Below, in pieces: positions 61,936-64,000 of a stretch of 64,000 bases of DNA. Each line of letters begins with the position of its first letter. Within the stretch, counting starts at the first letter, position 1. Origin of the DNA: DAITMV01 sp046318595 (lineage in GTDB: Bacteria > Pseudomonadota > Gammaproteobacteria > Burkholderiales > Burkholderiaceae_B); contig JBKCTV010000044.1 of NCBI GenBank assembly GCA_046318595.1, positions 1 to 64,000 on the forward strand, given 5' to 3'. Both the position numbers and the translations under genes were made by a program. The notes under the pieces were generated by a model, which saw only the letters and a program-made list of their open reading frames with translations, was not told the DNA's origin and did not search any database.

Positions 61936-61978
61936 GGACTTAGCTCCCGTCGCGCGCCCGACGACCTGGCCGGTCTGG

Positions 61979-63178
61979 TCACGCGCCAGACCCCGCAGTC
62001 CGCAACACGGCCACCACCCGATCGACATCGGCCGGCGTCATTTCCGGAAAAATCGGCAGACATAGAATCTCCTGCGCGGCTTGTTGGGCATGCGGCAGAT
62101 TGGCCGCGTCGGCCGATGGCAGCCCACGATACATCGGCATATCGCTGATCAGCGGGTAAAAGTACCGCCGGCTGTAAATGTCCACCGTTTTTAACCTAGC
62201 GTACAAAGCATCGCGTGAGCAGCCATAGCCGGCCTGCACGCGCACCGGAAAGTATGCGTAGTTCCACTCCACGTCATCGGGAATGGTCAGACACTGGATG
62301 TGCCGGATATCGGCGAGCTGTTGGCGGTACAGGCGGTTGATGACGGCGCGCCGCGCCAGCACGGCGTCGATATGCTTGAGCTGCATACGGCCCACGGCGG
62401 CGTTGAGCTCGCTCATTTTGCCATTGATGCCGGGCGCCACGACGGTCACCTCGTCGGCGAAACCGAAGTTTTTCAGGTAATCGATGCGGCGTTTGGTTTT
62501 CGCGTCCGGCGAAATGATCGCTCCGCCCTCGAAGGTGTTGAACACCTTGGTCGCATGAAACGAAAGCACCGACAAGTCGCCCGCATTCAGAATGCTTTCG
62601 CCGCGTCGTTTGACATCGAAAGCGTGCGCCGCGTCGTAAATCACTTTCAGACCGTGCACATCGGCGATGCGTTGAATGGCATCGATATCGGCGGGGTTGC
62701 CATAGCAATGCACCGGCATGATCGCAGCGGTTTGCGGGGTGATCGCCGCTTCGATTCTGGCTGGATCGAGGTTAAATGTGAGCGGGTCGATATCGGCGAA
62801 CACTGGCTTGATGTCGTTCCAAAGCAAAGAATGCGCGGTCGCGACGAACGAATACGGCGTCGTGATGACCTCGCCACTAATACGCAGCGCCTGCAAGGCA
62901 GTCACCAAGCCGATGGTGCAGTTGGTGAACAAGGAAATATGTTTGACGCCGAGATGCTCGGCCAGCGCCGCCTCGAAAGCTTGATGCTGCGGCCCGCCAT
63001 TGGTCAGTTGACGGCTTTGCCAAATATCTTCCAGATAAGGCATGAACTCGTCGAGTGGCGGCAGAAACGACTGCGTGACGTATAAGGTTTTGTCGCGTTC
63101 GGCCTTGTTCGCTGGCAAAGGCGGCTCGACGGACAGGCTTTTAGCGGAAATGGCGGCAGGCAGGGTTTTCGCGGTCAT
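61979..63178 (-). CDS. DegT/DnrJ/EryC1/StrS family sugar aminotransferase
   Basis: A 399-aa PLP enzyme of the class that aminates nucleotide-linked keto sugars. It has FTNCTIGLVTALQALRI, TTPYSFVATAHSLLW, YDAAHAFDVKRRGESI, the PLP lysine in SFHATKVFNTFEGG and GINGKMSELNAAVGRMQLKH. This makes amino sugars for glycans. It sits between the glycosyltransferase-like gene at 63194 (15-base gap) and the DUF5672 gene. Confidence 0.93.
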   Translation of the reverse strand: MTAKTLPAAISAKSLSVEPPLPANKAERDKTLYVTQSFLPPLDEFMPYLEDIWQSRQLTNGGPQHQAFEAALAEHLGVKHISLFTNCTIGLVTALQALRISGEVITTPYSFVATAHSLLWNDIKPVFADIDPLTFNLDPARIEAAITPQTAAIMPVHCYGNPADIDAIQRIADVHGLKVIYDAAHAFDVKRRGESILNAGDLSVLSFHATKVFNTFEGGAIISPDAKTKRRIDYLKNFGFADEVTVVAPGINGKMSELNAAVGRMQLKHIDAVLARRAVINRLYRQQLADIRHIQCLTIPDDVEWNYAYFPVRVQAGYGCSRDALYARLKTVDIYSRRYFYPLISDMPMYRGLPSADAANLPHAQQAAQEILCLPIFPEMTPADVDRVVAVLRTAGSGA

Positions 63179-63193
63179 GGCGGCGTCCGGCGT

Positions 63194-63931
63194 TCAATAA
63201 ACGTAATTTTCCCATTCGACGGCCGGGCTCAGATACCCCTCCATCGAGTGGGTAGCTAACCCGGGCAAGGGCGTCAATAAAATACGGCCGCGTTCGCCGA
63301 CGAGCCTGGAAAAAAAGTAATAGTCGGTCAAACCGGCGGCCAGCACGTCGTAATCGCGGTCAAATTTACTTTTTTCCAGCATGAACGACGCACAGGTCGA
63401 CGGCGCAGTCCGCCAGTGATGGGTTCGGGTATGCACGATTTGCGCGGTCAGCGTCGGATACATCGCGGCCATGTACTTGTCGGCATGGTCATACAAGGAC
63501 ACGATGTCGAACGACAAGCCGGTGTCGTACAGTTCGAGCACTTTGCTGACCCAGCCCGGCGCGTGCATGTAATCGTTTTCGAGCAAATAAATGATGTCAG
63601 TGCCGGGCACGGCGGCGCCACGCGCCATTGCCAGCGTGATGAGGAAGGAGTTTTTGTCCGAGCCGCCCTGAATGAACTGCAACTGGATGCCGTACTCCTG
63701 ATTGGCGTAATAGCCGGCCACGAAGTCGCTCATGAAATCGTCGGTCGAGCCGTCGTAGACGATTGTGATTTTGACTTGCGCGCCGCGCGGGTCGAGGCGG
63801 ATGGTCTGTAACAGGTTGCGAAAACAGCGTTCGTGCGAAAACCACGCGGGCCGCGCCTTGTTCGGGTCGCGACTGAACGCATCGGCCTTGATGTGCACAT
63901 GCCGATAGTAAAGGTGAATCGTGCGGCTCAT
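63194..63931 (-). CDS. Glycosyltransferase-like protein (GT-A fold suspected)
   Basis: A 245-aa protein with KITIVYDGSTDDFMSDFV and DIIYLLENDYMHAPGWVSK, in which ENDY may serve as the acidic metal motif of a GT-A fold. The family is not one I can name with certainty. The C-terminus includes a tyrosine/aromatic-rich DYYFFSRLVGERGR segment. Its start overlaps the stop of an upstream gene (ATGA) cut by the window edge. The neighbours suggest a role in making a sugar structure for the secreted or surface product. Confidence 0.7.
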   Translation of the reverse strand: MSRTIHLYYRHVHIKADAFSRDPNKARPAWFSHERCFRNLLQTIRLDPRGAQVKITIVYDGSTDDFMSDFVAGYYANQEYGIQLQFIQGGSDKNSFLITLAMARGAAVPGTDIIYLLENDYMHAPGWVSKVLELYDTGLSFDIVSLYDHADKYMAAMYPTLTAQIVHTRTHHWRTAPSTCASFMLEKSKFDRDYDVLAAGLTDYYFFSRLVGERGRILLTPLPGLATHSMEGYLSPAVEWENYVY

Positions 63932-64000
63932 GCGGCGGGCGTCAGCAAGGCTGGCTCAGGGTCGGCCTGGGGGGCGGCTTGTGGCACTTCGGTCTTGATC
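63928..64000 (-). CDS. 3' end of a further gene of the same operon, truncated by window
   Basis: The minus-strand frame that ends at the TGA overlapping the start of the 63931 gene stays open to the window edge. The 23 visible residues are Pro/Ala-rich (APQADPEPALLTPAA at the C-terminus), so nothing can be said of function. Confidence 0.45.
   Translation of the reverse strand, partial: IKTEVPQAAPQADPEPALLTPAA

Overview
The window comes from a GC-rich bacterial chromosome, most likely a betaproteobacterium of the order Burkholderiales. This rests on gene order known from that group (accB-accC-prmA-zinc ribbon/DUF3426 protein-PfkB kinase; mtgA-aroE-TonB-like-RNase II; nrdA-nrdB followed by an H1-like histone gene) and on a long NrdA with two ATP cones. 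No rRNA, tRNA, CRISPR array, insertion sequence or prophage was recognised.

Layout. (1) 0.1-9.7 kb, plus strand: a compact type IVb-like pilus or secretion apparatus (lipoprotein secretin, PilP-like protein, PilB/GspE-type ATPase, PilC/GspF-type platform protein, two bitopic membrane proteins, a membrane-anchored parvulin-like protein and two pilin-like proteins). (2) 9.9-16.2 kb, plus: the biotin genes bioF, an alpha/beta hydrolase in the BioH/BioG slot, bioC, bioD, bioA, then a 684-bp gap and bioB. (3) 16.5-18.4 kb, plus: an AT-rich gene for a 642-aa coiled-coil protein of unknown function that looks foreign. (4) 18.6-25.0 kb, minus: mtgA, aroE, a TonB-like gene, RNase II, ubiC and mpl. (5) 25.1-31.9 kb, plus: a conserved hypothetical, a TlpA-like thioredoxin, aroQ, accB, accC, prmA, a DUF3426 protein, a PfkB kinase and a glycine-zipper lipoprotein. 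BCCP (AccB) is the acceptor for the biotin made by region 2.

(6) 31.9-44.8 kb, minus: a tightly packed seven-gene biosynthesis and export operon: fatty acyl-AMP ligase, acyl-CoA dehydrogenase-like enzyme, carrier protein, a C-A-T-TE nonribosomal peptide synthetase, a SRPBCC protein, an RND/MMPL transporter fused to an outer-membrane lipoprotein-sorting (LolA-like) domain, and an outer-membrane barrel. The A-domain pocket reads like a glycine code and the thioesterase has Cys in place of the nucleophilic Ser. The inferred product is a desaturated fatty-acyl amino acid (perhaps acyl-glycine) moved to the cell surface. This is the best candidate here for an undescribed system.

(7) 45.0-50.9 kb: queE, a fused arginase-ornithine aminotransferase, a phosphomannomutase/phosphoglucomutase, apaH and yggT. 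(8) 51.0-56.1 kb, minus: an H1-like histone gene with a clear terminator, nrdB, nrdA, and two NrdR-like boxes 31 bp apart upstream of nrdA. (9) 56.3-64.0 kb: a small lipoprotein and an unknown protein (plus), then on the minus strand a type I secretion pair (HlyD and HlyB with a degenerate C39 domain) coupled to a DUF5672 protein, a DegT/DnrJ-family aminotransferase, a glycosyltransferase-like protein and the 3' end of another gene cut by the window edge.
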